Shown: positions 27,859 to 38,300 of the stretch, in pieces
Numbering within the stretch: the stretch's first letter is position 1
Layout of the letters: every line of letters begins with the position of its first letter
Assembly (NCBI GenBank): GCA_905339165.1
Contig: CAJPFH010000035.1
Location: forward strand, 1 to 64,000
Reading direction: 5' to 3'
DNA length: 64,000 nucleotides
Origin: Flavobacteriales bacterium
GTDB lineage: Bacteria; Bacteroidota; Bacteroidia; Flavobacteriales_E; Vicingaceae
Notes under the pieces: model-generated
What the model was told of the DNA's origin: nothing
The model's database searches: none
The model's input: the letters and a program-made list of their open reading frames with translations, nothing else
Made by a program: the position numbers and the translations under genes

Positions 27859-28899
27859 ATGGAATTTACAGCAAAAAATATAGCGGAATTATTGCAGGGA
27901 GAAATCGAAGGAAATCCTAATGTATCGGTAAGCTCGCTATCAAAGATTGAAGAAGGCTGCGAAGGTGCTATTACTTTCTTATCAAACCCAAAATACGAGC
28001 CCTACATTTACACCACAAAAGCATCGGTGGTTATAGTAAATAAAAGCTTTATTGCCGAAAGTAAACTACCTCAAAATTGCACTCTCATTAGAGTTTCCGA
28101 TTCTTACATCGCATTTACCAAATTGCTCGAAGCTTACAATCATTACAAAAACAACAAAAAAGGAATAGAACAACCCTGCTATATCAGCAAAACAGCAATA
28201 ATTGGCGAAAATGTTTACATTGGAGCTTTTACACACATAGGCGAAAATGTAAAAATAGGAGGTTACACCAAAATTTATCCGAACTGCACCATTGGTGAAA
28301 ATACCACCATAGAAGAAAACACCACACTATACAGCAATGTTACAGTGTACCACGATTGTAAAATAGGAAAAAATTGTACCCTCCATTCGGGAGTAATTAT
28401 TGGAGCTGATGGCTTTGGATTTGCCCCCGACCAACAGAATCATTATAACAAAGTGCCCCAAATAGGCAATGTTATTATTGAAGATAATGTAGAAATTGGA
28501 GCAAACACCTGCATTGATAGAGCCACTCTGGGCTCTACCCTTATTAAAAAGGGAGTAAAAATTGATAATCTAGTGCAAATTGCCCACAACGTAGTAATAG
28601 GCGAAAATACCGTAATTGTTTCACAAACCGGAATTGCCGGCTCAACCAAAATAGGTAAAAATTGTTTAATTGGCGGACAAGTTGGAATTGTGGGGCATTT
28701 AACCATTGCCGATGGCGTTAAAATAGCCGCACAATCCGGTATTGGTTCAAACATACCACAAGAAAATGCAATTGTTCAGGGCTCTCCTGCATTTGCGGTA
28801 GGCGATTATAAAAGGGCTTATGTAGGTTTCAAAAAATTGCCCGAAATATTAGAAAGATTAAATAAAATAGAAAGATTAATAATAAAAGCAGATAAATAG
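27859..28899 (+). CDS. lpxD: UDP-3-O-(3-hydroxyacyl)glucosamine N-acyltransferase
   Basis: 346 aa. Third step of lipid A synthesis. The N-terminal ~95 residues are the uridine-binding domain; residues ~105-320 are left-handed beta-helix hexapeptide repeats ([20 protein letters not shown] ...), with the catalytic His in [11 protein letters not shown] and the [10 protein letters not shown] motif. The start is fixed by family alignment ([18 protein letters not shown]). lpxC/fabZ follows after one base. Confidence 0.96.
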   Translation: MEFTAKNIAELLQGEIEGNPNVSVSSLSKIEEGCEGAITFLSNPKYEPYIYTTKASVVIVNKSFIAESKLPQNCTLIRVSDSYIAFTKLLEAYNHYKNNKKGIEQPCYISKTAIIGENVYIGAFTHIGENVKIGGYTKIYPNCTIGENTTIEENTTLYSNVTVYHDCKIGKNCTLHSGVIIGADGFGFAPDQQNHYNKVPQIGNVIIEDNVEIGANTCIDRATLGSTLIKKGVKIDNLVQIAHNVVIGENTVIVSQTGIAGSTKIGKNCLIGGQVGIVGHLTIADGVKIAAQSGIGSNIPQENAIVQGSPAFAVGDYKRAYVGFKKLPEILERLNKIERLIIKADK

Positions 28900-28900
28900 T

Positions 28901-30325
28901 ATGGCTAAACAAAATACCATAAACGAAGCATTTTCTGTAGTAGGCATAGGGTTACATACCGGTAAAAAAGCGAAATTAACGGTACATCCGGCTCCCGAAA
29001 ACCATGGATTCAAGTTCAAACGAACCGATGTAAAAGACCAACCTATTATACACGCAGATTGCGATTTGGTAGTAGATACATCGAGAGGAACCACCTTAGA
29101 ATACAACGGAATAAGGGTACATACTACCGAACACATATTAGCTGCTTTATATGGATTAGAAATTGATAATGCCCTCATCGAAGTTGACGGACCGGAAATT
29201 CCTATTATGGATGGAAGTGCCTATCCCTTTGTAGAATTAATTCAACAAGTGGGAATAAAACCACAAGAAGCCGATAAAGATTTCTTTGTGGTTACAGAAA
29301 ATATAACCTACGAAGATGCAGAACGGCAAACAGAGATGCTTATGGTTCCTCAAGATACTTTTAGAGTAACCGTAATGGTTGATTACAATTCTCCGCTGCT
29401 TGGCACACAACACGCCCAAATGTATAAAATAAATGAATTTGCATCCGAAATATCAAAGTGCAGAACATTTGTTTTTTTACGCGAACTGGAAGTATTAGCT
29501 AAAAACGGCTTAATAAAAGGGGGCGATTTAGATAATGCCATCATTTTAGTAGATAAAGTTTTACCACAAGAAAAACTCAACGAAATTGCCGACTTACTTG
29601 GAAAACCACACGTAAAAGTAGAAAAAGCAGGTATACTAAATAACCTTACATTACACTTTCAGAATGAACCGGCACGCCACAAATTGCTTGATATCGTAGG
29701 CGATATAGCCCTTGCAGGAAAACCCATTAAAGGCCATATCTTAGCAGCACGCCCTGGTCACAAAGGAAATGTAGATTTTGCACGCATTATAAAAAAAGAA
29801 ATAAAAAAATCTCAAAAACAACAAACTGTATTTTTCGATTTAACGAAAGAGGCCATTTACGATATTACCGATATTGAAAAACTCTTGCCGCATCGTTATC
29901 CCTTTTTATTGGTAGATAAAATAATTGAAATCGATGATCATTCTATTGTTGGAATTAAAAACATTACCTTTAACGAACCTCAGTTTACAGGTCATTTTCC
30001 GGGTAATCCGGTAATGCCCGGAGTATTACAAATAGAAGCTATGGCACAAGTAGGCGGCATTTTTGCACTAAGTACAGTAAAAAACCCCGAAGATTATTTA
30101 ACCTTTTTCTTAAAAATAGACAAGGTCCGTTTCAAAAGAAAAGTAGTACCCGGAGATACACTGGTATTTAAGCTGGAACTATTAACTCCAATCCGAAGAG
30201 GTATCGTACACATGTTTGGAAAAGGCTATGTAAACGGGCAAATTGCAGTTGAAGCAGAACTTATGGCTCAGATAATAAAGGAAGAAAAAAAAGAAGTAAA
30301 AAAAGAAGAGATGGTAAAAAATTAA
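28901..30325 (+). CDS. lpxC/fabZ: Fused UDP-3-O-acyl-GlcNAc deacetylase and 3-hydroxyacyl-ACP dehydratase
   Basis: 474 aa bifunctional protein. Residues ~1-310 are LpxC: zinc ligands His78 (HTTEHILAAL), His260 and Asp264 (ARHKLLDIVGD), and the catalytic His279 (IKGHILAA). Residues ~325-465 are FabZ: LLPHRYPFLLVD, then His365 (FTGHFPGNPVMPG) and Glu379 (LQIEAMAQ) as the dehydratase pair. The fusion is typical of Bacteroidota and joins lipid A commitment to supply of fatty acyl chains. The C-terminus is a Lys/Glu tail. Middle gene of the lpx operon. Confidence 0.97.
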   Translation: MAKQNTINEAFSVVGIGLHTGKKAKLTVHPAPENHGFKFKRTDVKDQPIIHADCDLVVDTSRGTTLEYNGIRVHTTEHILAALYGLEIDNALIEVDGPEIPIMDGSAYPFVELIQQVGIKPQEADKDFFVVTENITYEDAERQTEMLMVPQDTFRVTVMVDYNSPLLGTQHAQMYKINEFASEISKCRTFVFLRELEVLAKNGLIKGGDLDNAIILVDKVLPQEKLNEIADLLGKPHVKVEKAGILNNLTLHFQNEPARHKLLDIVGDIALAGKPIKGHILAARPGHKGNVDFARIIKKEIKKSQKQQTVFFDLTKEAIYDITDIEKLLPHRYPFLLVDKIIEIDDHSIVGIKNITFNEPQFTGHFPGNPVMPGVLQIEAMAQVGGIFALSTVKNPEDYLTFFLKIDKVRFKRKVVPGDTLVFKLELLTPIRRGIVHMFGKGYVNGQIAVEAELMAQIIKEEKKEVKKEEMVKN

Positions 30326-30362
30326 ACACGTAATTTACTCTTCACTATTGTTATTACTGTAT

Positions 30363-31145
30363 ATGGAAAAATATCCTTTAACAAACATTCACCCTAAAGC
30401 AAAAATTGCTGAAAACGTAATCGTTGAATCTTTTTCTACTATTTACGCAGATGTTGAAATTGGAGAAGGGACATGGATAGGCCCCAATGTTACCATTTTT
30501 GACGGAGCCCGAATCGGAAAAAATTGCAAAATTTTTCCGGGTGCTGTAATTTCTGCTATACCACAAGATTTAAAATTTGGAGGCGAAATTACCACCACCG
30601 AAATTGGCGATAATACCATTATAAGAGAATGTGTAACCATCAATCGGGGTACTGTAGACCGCAATAAAACCGTAGTAGGCAGCAATACATTACTAATGGC
30701 ATACGTTCATGTAGCTCACGATTGTATTATTGGAAACAATGTGGTTTTAGCCAATTGTGTTAATGTAGCCGGACACGTTATTATTCAAGATTACGTAGTA
30801 ATAGAAGGAGTGGTTGGCTTACAACAATTTGTAAAAGTGGGGCAACATGCCTTTATTGCAGCAGGTTCTAATGTACGAAAAAGCGTACCTCCTTACGTAA
30901 AGGCAGCACGCGAACCTCTTTCTTATGCAGGAGTAAATTCAGTGGGTCTCCGCAGAAGAGGGTTTAACAACGAAACCATCTTACAAATTGAAGATATTTA
31001 CAGAAGTTTATACGTTAGAGGGCTCAATGTTTCCAACGCACTTAGTGTAATAGAAAAAGAAGCTCCCAACAGCCCCGAAAAAAAAATAATACTCGATTTT
31101 ATTAAAGAAGCCGATAAAGGAATTATCCGAGGACCTATTGTTTAA
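30363..31145 (+). CDS. lpxA: UDP-N-acetylglucosamine acyltransferase
   Basis: 260 aa from the ATG at 30363, matching the ~262 aa of E. coli LpxA; a TTG at 30348 adds five residues with no family support. First step of lipid A synthesis. Hexapeptide repeats fill residues ~8-190, with the catalytic His in VHVAHDCIIGNNV and the LpxA signature INRGTVD. The C-terminal helical domain has NSVGLRRRGF. The following ABC gene begins 4 bases after its stop. Confidence 0.96.
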   Translation: MEKYPLTNIHPKAKIAENVIVESFSTIYADVEIGEGTWIGPNVTIFDGARIGKNCKIFPGAVISAIPQDLKFGGEITTTEIGDNTIIRECVTINRGTVDRNKTVVGSNTLLMAYVHVAHDCIIGNNVVLANCVNVAGHVIIQDYVVIEGVVGLQQFVKVGQHAFIAAGSNVRKSVPPYVKAAREPLSYAGVNSVGLRRRGFNNETILQIEDIYRSLYVRGLNVSNALSVIEKEAPNSPEKKIILDFIKEADKGIIRGPIV

Positions 31146-31149
31146 CCAC

Positions 31150-31773
31150 ATGAAGGTGGCGTTAGATAATATTGGAAAAAGATTTAATCAAGAGTGGATT
31201 TTTAGAGGAGTATCTTTAAACTTTACAACGCCAAACTCTTATGTAATTACAGGCACCAACGGCTCCGGCAAATCAACCTTGCTGCAAGTCATCTCTTCTG
31301 CATCTCACTTATCAGAAGGAAAAATAATATATTCTATTGAAGACAAAGAGGTAAATACCGAAGAAATCTATAAATATGTGAGTATTGCCGCACCTTACAT
31401 GGAATTAATAGAAGAGTATCGTTTAGAAGAGCTTGTTCACTTTCATTCGCGCTTTAAACCCTACTTAAAAAATAAAACACCAAACGAAGTAATTGAAATA
31501 ATGCAACTAGAAAAAGTTAAAAAGAGATATATCAAACAATATTCGTCCGGCATGAAACAACGCGTAAAGCTGGCATTGGCCATTTTATCCGACACCCCTC
31601 TTTTATTGTTAGATGAGCCCTGCAGCAATTTAGATAAGCAAGGTATAGAATGGTATAAAAATATGATTACCCAATACGCAAATAACCGAATTGTTATTGT
31701 TTGCTCCAACTTAATAAAAGACGAATATTACTTTTGTAATCACTCCATTGAATTGAGTACTTATAAAATATAA
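31150..31773 (+). CDS. ABC transporter ATP-binding protein
   Basis: 207 aa from the ATG at 31150; an upstream TTG at 31138 would overlap lpxA and adds only four residues. It is a single nucleotide-binding domain: Walker A GTNGSGKST, signature SSGMKQR, Walker B LLLLDEPCSNLD and H-loop position replaced (VCSNLIKDE, no obvious His). No permease gene is adjacent. Its place at the end of the lpx operon suggests a role in envelope lipid handling, but that is inference. Many Bacteroidota have a small ATPase in this spot. Confidence 0.88.
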   Translation: MKVALDNIGKRFNQEWIFRGVSLNFTTPNSYVITGTNGSGKSTLLQVISSASHLSEGKIIYSIEDKEVNTEEIYKYVSIAAPYMELIEEYRLEELVHFHSRFKPYLKNKTPNEVIEIMQLEKVKKRYIKQYSSGMKQRVKLALAILSDTPLLLLDEPCSNLDKQGIEWYKNMITQYANNRIVIVCSNLIKDEYYFCNHSIELSTYKI

Positions 31774-31799
31774 AACAAGAAAACTCTAATCTTTATAAA

Positions 31800-32666
31800 A
31801 TGAAAAACATATTAGTTCCCACCGACTTTTCGTCTTGTGCAACATTAGCAGCCCACCAAGCCATACTCATTGCACAACAAACAAAATCTTCCATAAGTTT
31901 TATTCATTCTATAAACACACCTGTAGAGTGGATTCGCTACAATCCCTCTGTACCCACCAAGAGAGCTGCATCACTCAATGCGGAACTGGATCAATTTCCT
32001 GAATTTAAAAAACAAATGGCAAGTGCCAAATTGAATTTAGAAATATTAAAAAAAGAAGCCGAAAAGAAAAAAGTTTCTGCTAGCACCGATATTGCTTTCA
32101 ATCAGGTTTATTCCGATATCATTGAATATGCAAAGGCAAAAAAAGCCGATTTAATTGTAATGGGAACCGTAGGTAACAGTGGTTTAAAAGCAGCTCTGAT
32201 TGGCTCTAATACCTCTAAAATAATTCGTATCTCTACCCTTCCTGTTCTTGCCATAAGCCCAAAACATCAAGTAACTCCTATTACAGGAATTACTTATACA
32301 TCAGACTTTGAAGAAGAAAACTTAAATAAAAATATTATTGAGATTAAAAACTTAGCCCTCTCTACAAAAGCAAGCTTAAAGTTATTGTATATCAATACGC
32401 CTACTTTTTTTGAATCTACAAAATACTCTATACAAAAACTCAATAATATTATGTTGAAATATAAATTAGCAAAATGCGACTATGCTGTTTATAATGATTT
32501 TACAGTAGAAGAAGGGATAAGCAATTATATACAAAGCCACCCTACAAACCTCGTTGCTATTAGTACACACAACAGAAAAGGAATAGCCCGTTTATTCTAC
32601 GATAATATTACCGAACTACTGTTAGGCAAACTAGACAAGCCCCTCCTGATTTTTCCGAGAAAATAA
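31800..32666 (+). CDS. Universal stress protein, two tandem Usp domains
   Basis: 288 aa. Residues ~1-150 and ~160-288 are two UspA folds. The first has the complete ATP-binding pattern (NILVPTDFSSCA ... VMGTVGNSGLKAALIGSNTSKII). The second is degenerate, with AISTHNRKGIARLF in place of the G-x-x-G-x9-G motif. It lies 16 bases before the histidine kinase gene, so it is the first gene of a stress-signalling cassette. Confidence 0.9.
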   Translation: MKNILVPTDFSSCATLAAHQAILIAQQTKSSISFIHSINTPVEWIRYNPSVPTKRAASLNAELDQFPEFKKQMASAKLNLEILKKEAEKKKVSASTDIAFNQVYSDIIEYAKAKKADLIVMGTVGNSGLKAALIGSNTSKIIRISTLPVLAISPKHQVTPITGITYTSDFEEENLNKNIIEIKNLALSTKASLKLLYINTPTFFESTKYSIQKLNNIMLKYKLAKCDYAVYNDFTVEEGISNYIQSHPTNLVAISTHNRKGIARLFYDNITELLLGKLDKPLLIFPRK

Positions 32667-32682
32667 TTCCCTCATTTCATCT

Positions 32683-34242
32683 ATGACTTCATTATCCGAA
32701 ATTCAGTATAACATCTTACATGCACTCATCGAAACCGCGGCAGAAGGGTACTTGGTAACAGATGAAAAAGGAACCATTATTTTTTCAAACTCGCAAATTG
32801 AATCATTATTCGGATACACTAAAAAAGAGGTAATAGGACAGAATATTGACGTACTACTACCTAAGGAATACAGAAACAAACACAAAGAACACCGAAAAGA
32901 GTTTAATCAAAATCCTAAAAAAAGAAATATGGGAGCCAACATCGATTTATGGGCTCTAAAAAAAGACCAAACCAAATTTAGGGTTCAGGTTAGTTTAAAT
33001 CATTACCACTCTCAAGGTAAAATGTTTATTCTGGCTCTCGTTTCCGATATTACCGAACGGGTTGAAGCGGCAATAAAAATAAATATACTTAACCAAGAAT
33101 TAGAAGAAAAAGTAGAACACCGAACCAAAGAATTAGACAAAGCACTAGAAGCAATAAAAGAAAGTCAACTCTTATATAGTGCCATTGCCCGTAATTTCCC
33201 CAAAGGAACCATCAATGTATTTGATACAGATTTAAACTACATTTTTGTAGAAGGACAAGAACTATTCCGATACGGAGTAACCAGTAAAATGCTCGTTGGA
33301 ACCAACTATTTAGAAAGACTTGCCCCGGAAATACGCCCTCAAATTGAAAAAAATTTAAAAAAAGTATTTAAAGGGAAAAGCATTTCATTTGAAGTTGAAC
33401 ACAAAAAAAACTATTACCTGCTTAATGCCGTACCTCTGGCCGACTCTAACGGCAGAATAAAACAAATTCTGGTGGTAGAAAAAAATGTTACTCAAGAAAA
33501 AAAATCGGAAGAAGAAATAAAAAAAATGTTGGAAAAAGAAATTCAATTAAACGAATTAAAATCCCGTTTTGTGTCCATGGCCTCTCACGAATTCAGAACC
33601 CCGCTCAGCACCATTTTATCTTCCACCACTCTCATCGAAAAATATGACGAAAACGGAGAACACGAAAAAAAGAAAAAACACCTCTATCGCATTCGTTCTT
33701 CTGTAAATAACTTAACGGGAATACTCAACGACTTTTTATCGCTAGATAAAATTGAAGAAGGAAAAGTAACCTGTACACCTAGCGAATTTGATTTAATCTC
33801 TATTTGCAAAGAATTAAAAGAAGAAATGCAGGCCCTCGCAAAACAAAATCAGGTCATTAATTGTTCGTTCCAAACAGAAACCATAGTAGTTTATTTAGAC
33901 AAGCAACTTCTAAAAAATATTATGATTAATTTAATTTCAAATGCCATTAAATACTCGCCTGAAAACTCAACTATTCATATAAAAATAGCGATGGGAAATA
34001 ACCTTACCATACATGTAACAGACTCCGGCATTGGTATTCCGGAAAGCGAACAAAAACATCTTTTTGAAAGGTTTTTTAGAGCAAAAAATTCAACCAATAT
34101 ACAAGGTACCGGACTAGGGCTGCACATTGTAAAAAAATATGCCGAAATGATGAACGGCACCGTTACTTTTAACAGCAAAGAAAATGAAGGCACCACATTT
34201 ACTGTAACCTTACCCATTAATATCAACTCCTATGCAAACTAA
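32683..34242 (+). CDS. PAS-domain sensor histidine kinase, soluble
   Basis: 519 aa with no membrane segment or signal peptide, so a cytoplasmic sensor. Residues ~8-130 are a PAS domain (EGYLVTDEKGTIIFSNSQIESLFGY), a short coiled coil ~135-160, and a second PAS-like domain ~165-275. HisKA has the phospho-acceptor His302 (SMASHEFRTPLS). The HATPase region (~400-515) has the N box NLISNAIKYS, DSGIGIPE and GTGLGLHIVKKY. Its stop overlaps the following regulator gene by 11 bases, so the two are an operon pair. Confidence 0.94.
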   Translation: MTSLSEIQYNILHALIETAAEGYLVTDEKGTIIFSNSQIESLFGYTKKEVIGQNIDVLLPKEYRNKHKEHRKEFNQNPKKRNMGANIDLWALKKDQTKFRVQVSLNHYHSQGKMFILALVSDITERVEAAIKINILNQELEEKVEHRTKELDKALEAIKESQLLYSAIARNFPKGTINVFDTDLNYIFVEGQELFRYGVTSKMLVGTNYLERLAPEIRPQIEKNLKKVFKGKSISFEVEHKKNYYLLNAVPLADSNGRIKQILVVEKNVTQEKKSEEEIKKMLEKEIQLNELKSRFVSMASHEFRTPLSTILSSTTLIEKYDENGEHEKKKKHLYRIRSSVNNLTGILNDFLSLDKIEEGKVTCTPSEFDLISICKELKEEMQALAKQNQVINCSFQTETIVVYLDKQLLKNIMINLISNAIKYSPENSTIHIKIAMGNNLTIHVTDSGIGIPESEQKHLFERFFRAKNSTNIQGTGLGLHIVKKYAEMMNGTVTFNSKENEGTTFTVTLPININSYAN

Positions 34243-35293
34243 AATACTGCTCATTGAAGACAACCTCGAAATGCGCGAAAACACCGCAGAAATTCTTGAA
34301 CTCTCAGGGTACAAAGTAGAAACAGCCGAAAACGGTAAAGAAGGTGTGGAAAAAGCCAAAAGCACCTTGCCAGACTTAATCATTTGCGATATTATGATGC
34401 CTGAACTAGATGGATATGGTGTACTTTATCGCCTAAACAAAGATACCGACACCGCCTCTATTCCCTTCATATTCCTCTCGGCTAAAGCAGAAAAAACTGA
34501 TGTAAGAAAAGGAATGAATATGGGTGCCGATGATTACTTAACCAAACCCTTCGAAGAATCGGATCTTATAAATGCCATACAAAGCCGTTTGAAAAAAAAT
34601 GAAATTGTTAAAAAAGATTTTTCAAAAGACGAAGCAGGAATTAATTCCTTTCTAAATGCAATAAGTGGTTTAGACGAACTTAAAAAAATTGCTGAAAATA
34701 AAAAAAGAAAAATTTTCAGAAAAAAAGACACTATTTTCTATGAAGGGGATTCTGCTCAATACTTATTCTTTATTGCAAAAGGAAAAGTTAAAACCGTGCG
34801 CACCAATACCGATGGAAAAGAATTTACCAGCGAGCTTTATAATCAAGGCGATTTTTTAGGCTATACCACTTTGCTAGAGAACTGCATTTACAAAGATACG
34901 GCCACCGTATTAGAAGATACCGAAGTATTACTTATTCCTAAAGACGATTTTCTTACACTCATCTATTCCAACCGCGATGTAGCTGTTAAATTTATTAAAA
35001 TGCTCACCAACAGTATTCAGGAAAAAGAAGAGCAAATGCTTAACCTTGCTTACAATTCAGTTCGTAAAAGAGTGGCCGAAGCATTGGTAACACTCAACAA
35101 TAAATACAATACAAAAAACGAAGAACATTTTACCATAAATATTACACGCGAAGACCTTGCAAGTATTGTAGGAACAGCTACTGAAACAGTGATAAGAACA
35201 TTATCTGAATTCAAAGACGATAAGTTTATAGATATTCAAGGAAGAACCATCACCTTACTAAATTTAGATAAACTCAAAAAAATGCCATATTAA
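34232..35293 (+). CDS. Response regulator: receiver fused to CRP/FNR DNA-binding module
   Basis: 353 aa. Receiver domain ~1-120 with ED pair (LLIEDN), phospho-acceptor Asp52 (IICDIMMPELDG) and Lys in DYLTKPFEESD. Residues ~145-265 are a cyclic-nucleotide-binding-type beta-roll (FYEGDSAQYLFFIAKGKVKTVR). Residues ~280-350 are a CRP-type winged helix-turn-helix (TREDLASIVGTATETVIRTL), whose recognition helix resembles FNR family members. No Cys cluster for an iron-sulphur centre is visible. A receiver on a CRP/FNR effector domain is uncommon; it should answer to the adjoining kinase. A hairpin terminator follows. Confidence 0.93.
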   Translation: MQTKILLIEDNLEMRENTAEILELSGYKVETAENGKEGVEKAKSTLPDLIICDIMMPELDGYGVLYRLNKDTDTASIPFIFLSAKAEKTDVRKGMNMGADDYLTKPFEESDLINAIQSRLKKNEIVKKDFSKDEAGINSFLNAISGLDELKKIAENKKRKIFRKKDTIFYEGDSAQYLFFIAKGKVKTVRTNTDGKEFTSELYNQGDFLGYTTLLENCIYKDTATVLEDTEVLLIPKDDFLTLIYSNRDVAVKFIKMLTNSIQEKEEQMLNLAYNSVRKRVAEALVTLNNKYNTKNEEHFTINITREDLASIVGTATETVIRTLSEFKDDKFIDIQGRTITLLNLDKLKKMPY

Positions 35294-35309
35294 TTGTAGC
35301 ATTTGTACA

Positions 35310-35347
35310 AAACAAAAAGAGAAGCCAAATGGCTCCTCTTTTTGTTT
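35310..35347. terminator. Bidirectional terminator between the regulator and the subtilase
   Basis: Stem 35310-35326 with 35331-35347 with one mismatch and a 4-base loop; symmetric AAACAAAAAG/CTTTTTGTTT arms would serve both convergent genes. Confidence 0.8.
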
Positions 35348-35363
35348 ATTAATTGATAAGTTG

Positions 35364-38300
35364 CTAGAACTTTACAAACTTATTAGTGTACATATCTTCA
35401 TTTCCAACAATTACTACATGGTATGCCCCATTGCTTAAATTACCTATATTCACATGCTTTACCATCGTTGAGTTATCAATAGATAAAACCGTAGAAACTA
35501 CCAACTGCCCCATGCTATTCATTAGATTAACAGTATAATTTCCGGCTAATGCATTATTAAAACGAATAACCAATTCTCCTTGTTGATTGTAAAAAGATGT
35601 AATCGCATTATTCACATTCCATTCGTTTACACCTACACACGAAACCACGTTTACTGAGCCGGAAGCTGTGTCATTACCACAATTATTCGATGTTACTAAT
35701 GTGTAATTATATGTACCCACGGTCGCATACGTTACCGATTCAAAAGGTAACGATGAAGTGGCGGGTGAACCTCCACTGAAAACCCAACTAAAAGTGTTGG
35801 CATCAACAGAATTACTACCATCAAATACCACCGGTTGATTTTCACAAATATTGGTTGGATTATATGAGGCTGCTGCCTGAGGAACATCTTGTACCGTAAT
35901 GGTTACCGATGAAGAATTTTTACAACCCTGCCCATTTGTTCCGGTTACCGTATAAGTAGTAGAATTTGTGGGTGAAACCGTATGAGGTCCTACACCATTT
36001 GGCAAACCATTATCCCAAGTATATGTACTTGCATTTCCACTGGCAGAAAGAGTAGTTGATAAACCCTTGCATATAGTATCGTTTGCAGCACTTACATTCA
36101 CAGTTGGTTTTGGGTTTACTGTTACCGTAGAAGAATCGAGTTGACCAAACCCACAACTATTGTAAGCAATTAAATACTGTTTGTGTGTTCCCGGAATGTT
36201 GTATGTAACTGCCGGGCTCATTTGCGTAGACTGAGTTTGAAAAGTAGAACCATTGAAATACCACTTATACGTTGCCGCATTCACCGAAGTGCTTCCGCTT
36301 AAGGTTAAAGTAGAATCCTGACAAACGGTAGCGGTTACAGGAGTAATATTTGCTGTAACAGGTAATGTGGTTCCTAAAATGTACACATGCATATTCCATT
36401 TGGGAGCTCCTCCAAAAACTAATTCCGCATTTTGCCATGTAGCATTTCCGCCCAAATTGTACATCCATAACGTATTGGGTCTTGGGCCTGGATTTAGATT
36501 TTGCGTTAATGCGGTTGTTATTGTGTCTCCAGAAGCATTCACTATTTCATATCCAATATAAAAACTATTCGGCACAGCAACAGGTGCGTTAAAATGAACA
36601 TAGGTTGGATAAAAACCATTTTGTGTGATATTAGGTACAATATCTGCTATTGCCATTACCTTTGTAGCTATGGTTGTTCCTGGAGCTCCTCCGGGTCCAT
36701 TATTATTATATAACCTAAAAGTTACGTTACCTACTCCATTAACTTTTGCTTTAGGAATATAAAAGTAGGCTCCTTGCACATGTGTGTTTGGAGAAAATCC
36801 TGTTATGTATTCAGCCCAACGCGTTACACTTTGATTGTTATGTCCACCAATATATCCACCATTACCCGAAAAACTCCAAATATAAATGTTATCACCGGGC
36901 TGTATGTTGGTAACGGTATCGCAGCCTGTATTTGGGGTTACGGTAATATAGTTCGTTTTAGTTTCTACATCGTTTCCGTTGCCATTTGTTGCAGTAAGTG
37001 TAACGGTGTATGTGCCCGGAGTGTTAAATTGTATCGTTGGATTTTTTTGTGAAGAAGTATTGGGCGTGCCTCCCCCTCCAAAATTCCAACTCCACGTTGT
37101 TGGATTATTGTACGATAAATCGGTGAAGTTTACACTTCCACCTGCGGTTACCGTTGTTACATTCGATGTAAAATCTGCTACCGGAGGTTGGTTTAATGTT
37201 CCTGATACACATTGCATGGCAGCAAATGCATTGATTCTTCCTGCTCCTAATTTGCCTGCATAACCCGGATTAAGGCCATCTATGTTAACGGCTGTGCTGG
37301 TTACACAATTTAATACATCGGTTTTGCTCATACCCGGATTGTAAGAATACATTAAGCCCAATAAACCGGATACTAATGGCGATGCCATAGAAGTTCCCGA
37401 CATATACGCATAGTTTCCGAATGGTACTGTACTTAAAATATTGCTTCCGGGAGCTGAAATATCAACCCAAGTACCATAGTTCGAAAAACCCGATTTGGTA
37501 TCGGTAGAAGTAGTAGAAGCTACAGAAAAACAGTTAGTGTATGCCGCAGGATAAAATTGAGTTTGTACATTATTGTTTCCGGCAGCAGCAACTACAATGC
37601 AACCATTATTCCATGCATTATTGATTACATTTTGGCCGGTTTGTGAAAATCCGGTACCTCCCCAAGAGCAATTGATTACCTTACATCCGGCTGCTACTGC
37701 GTATGTAATACCTGCATACCCATCGGTTACCGAAGAGGGACTACTGCTATTTTTTGTTGCTTTAACTGCTACAATAGATATTCCGTATCCAATTGAGGCT
37801 ACCCCTGTTCCGTTATTCGATTTTGCTCCGGTGGTTCCTGCCACATGTGTGCCATGATCCCACGAAGAATTAAGCGGGTTAGGATTGTTGTCGTTATCAG
37901 CTACATCATACCCATTCACATCATCAATATATCCATTACCATCATCATCAATACCATTTCCCGCGGTTTCGCCCGGATTTACCCACATGGCAGGTTGTAA
38001 ATCGGCATGATTGGTTTGAATGGCATTATCAACCGTTGCAACTTTTATGCTTGCACTTCCTGTAGAAATATCCCAAGCCTGCCCTGCTAATATTTTAAAC
38101 AAACCCCACTGATTGGAACCATTGTATTGAGGATCGTTGGGAGTTAAAAACAACTGATCGTTGGGTACTTTTTCTGCATACTCAACAGCTCCTGTTTTTA
38201 TTAAATCTTTAATAATCGTTTCTACATTTTGATAATCGGCAAAATGCAACTCGTAGGTTCTTTGTAATTCGGGTGAATTTTTAGCCGCAAAAAACGGACG

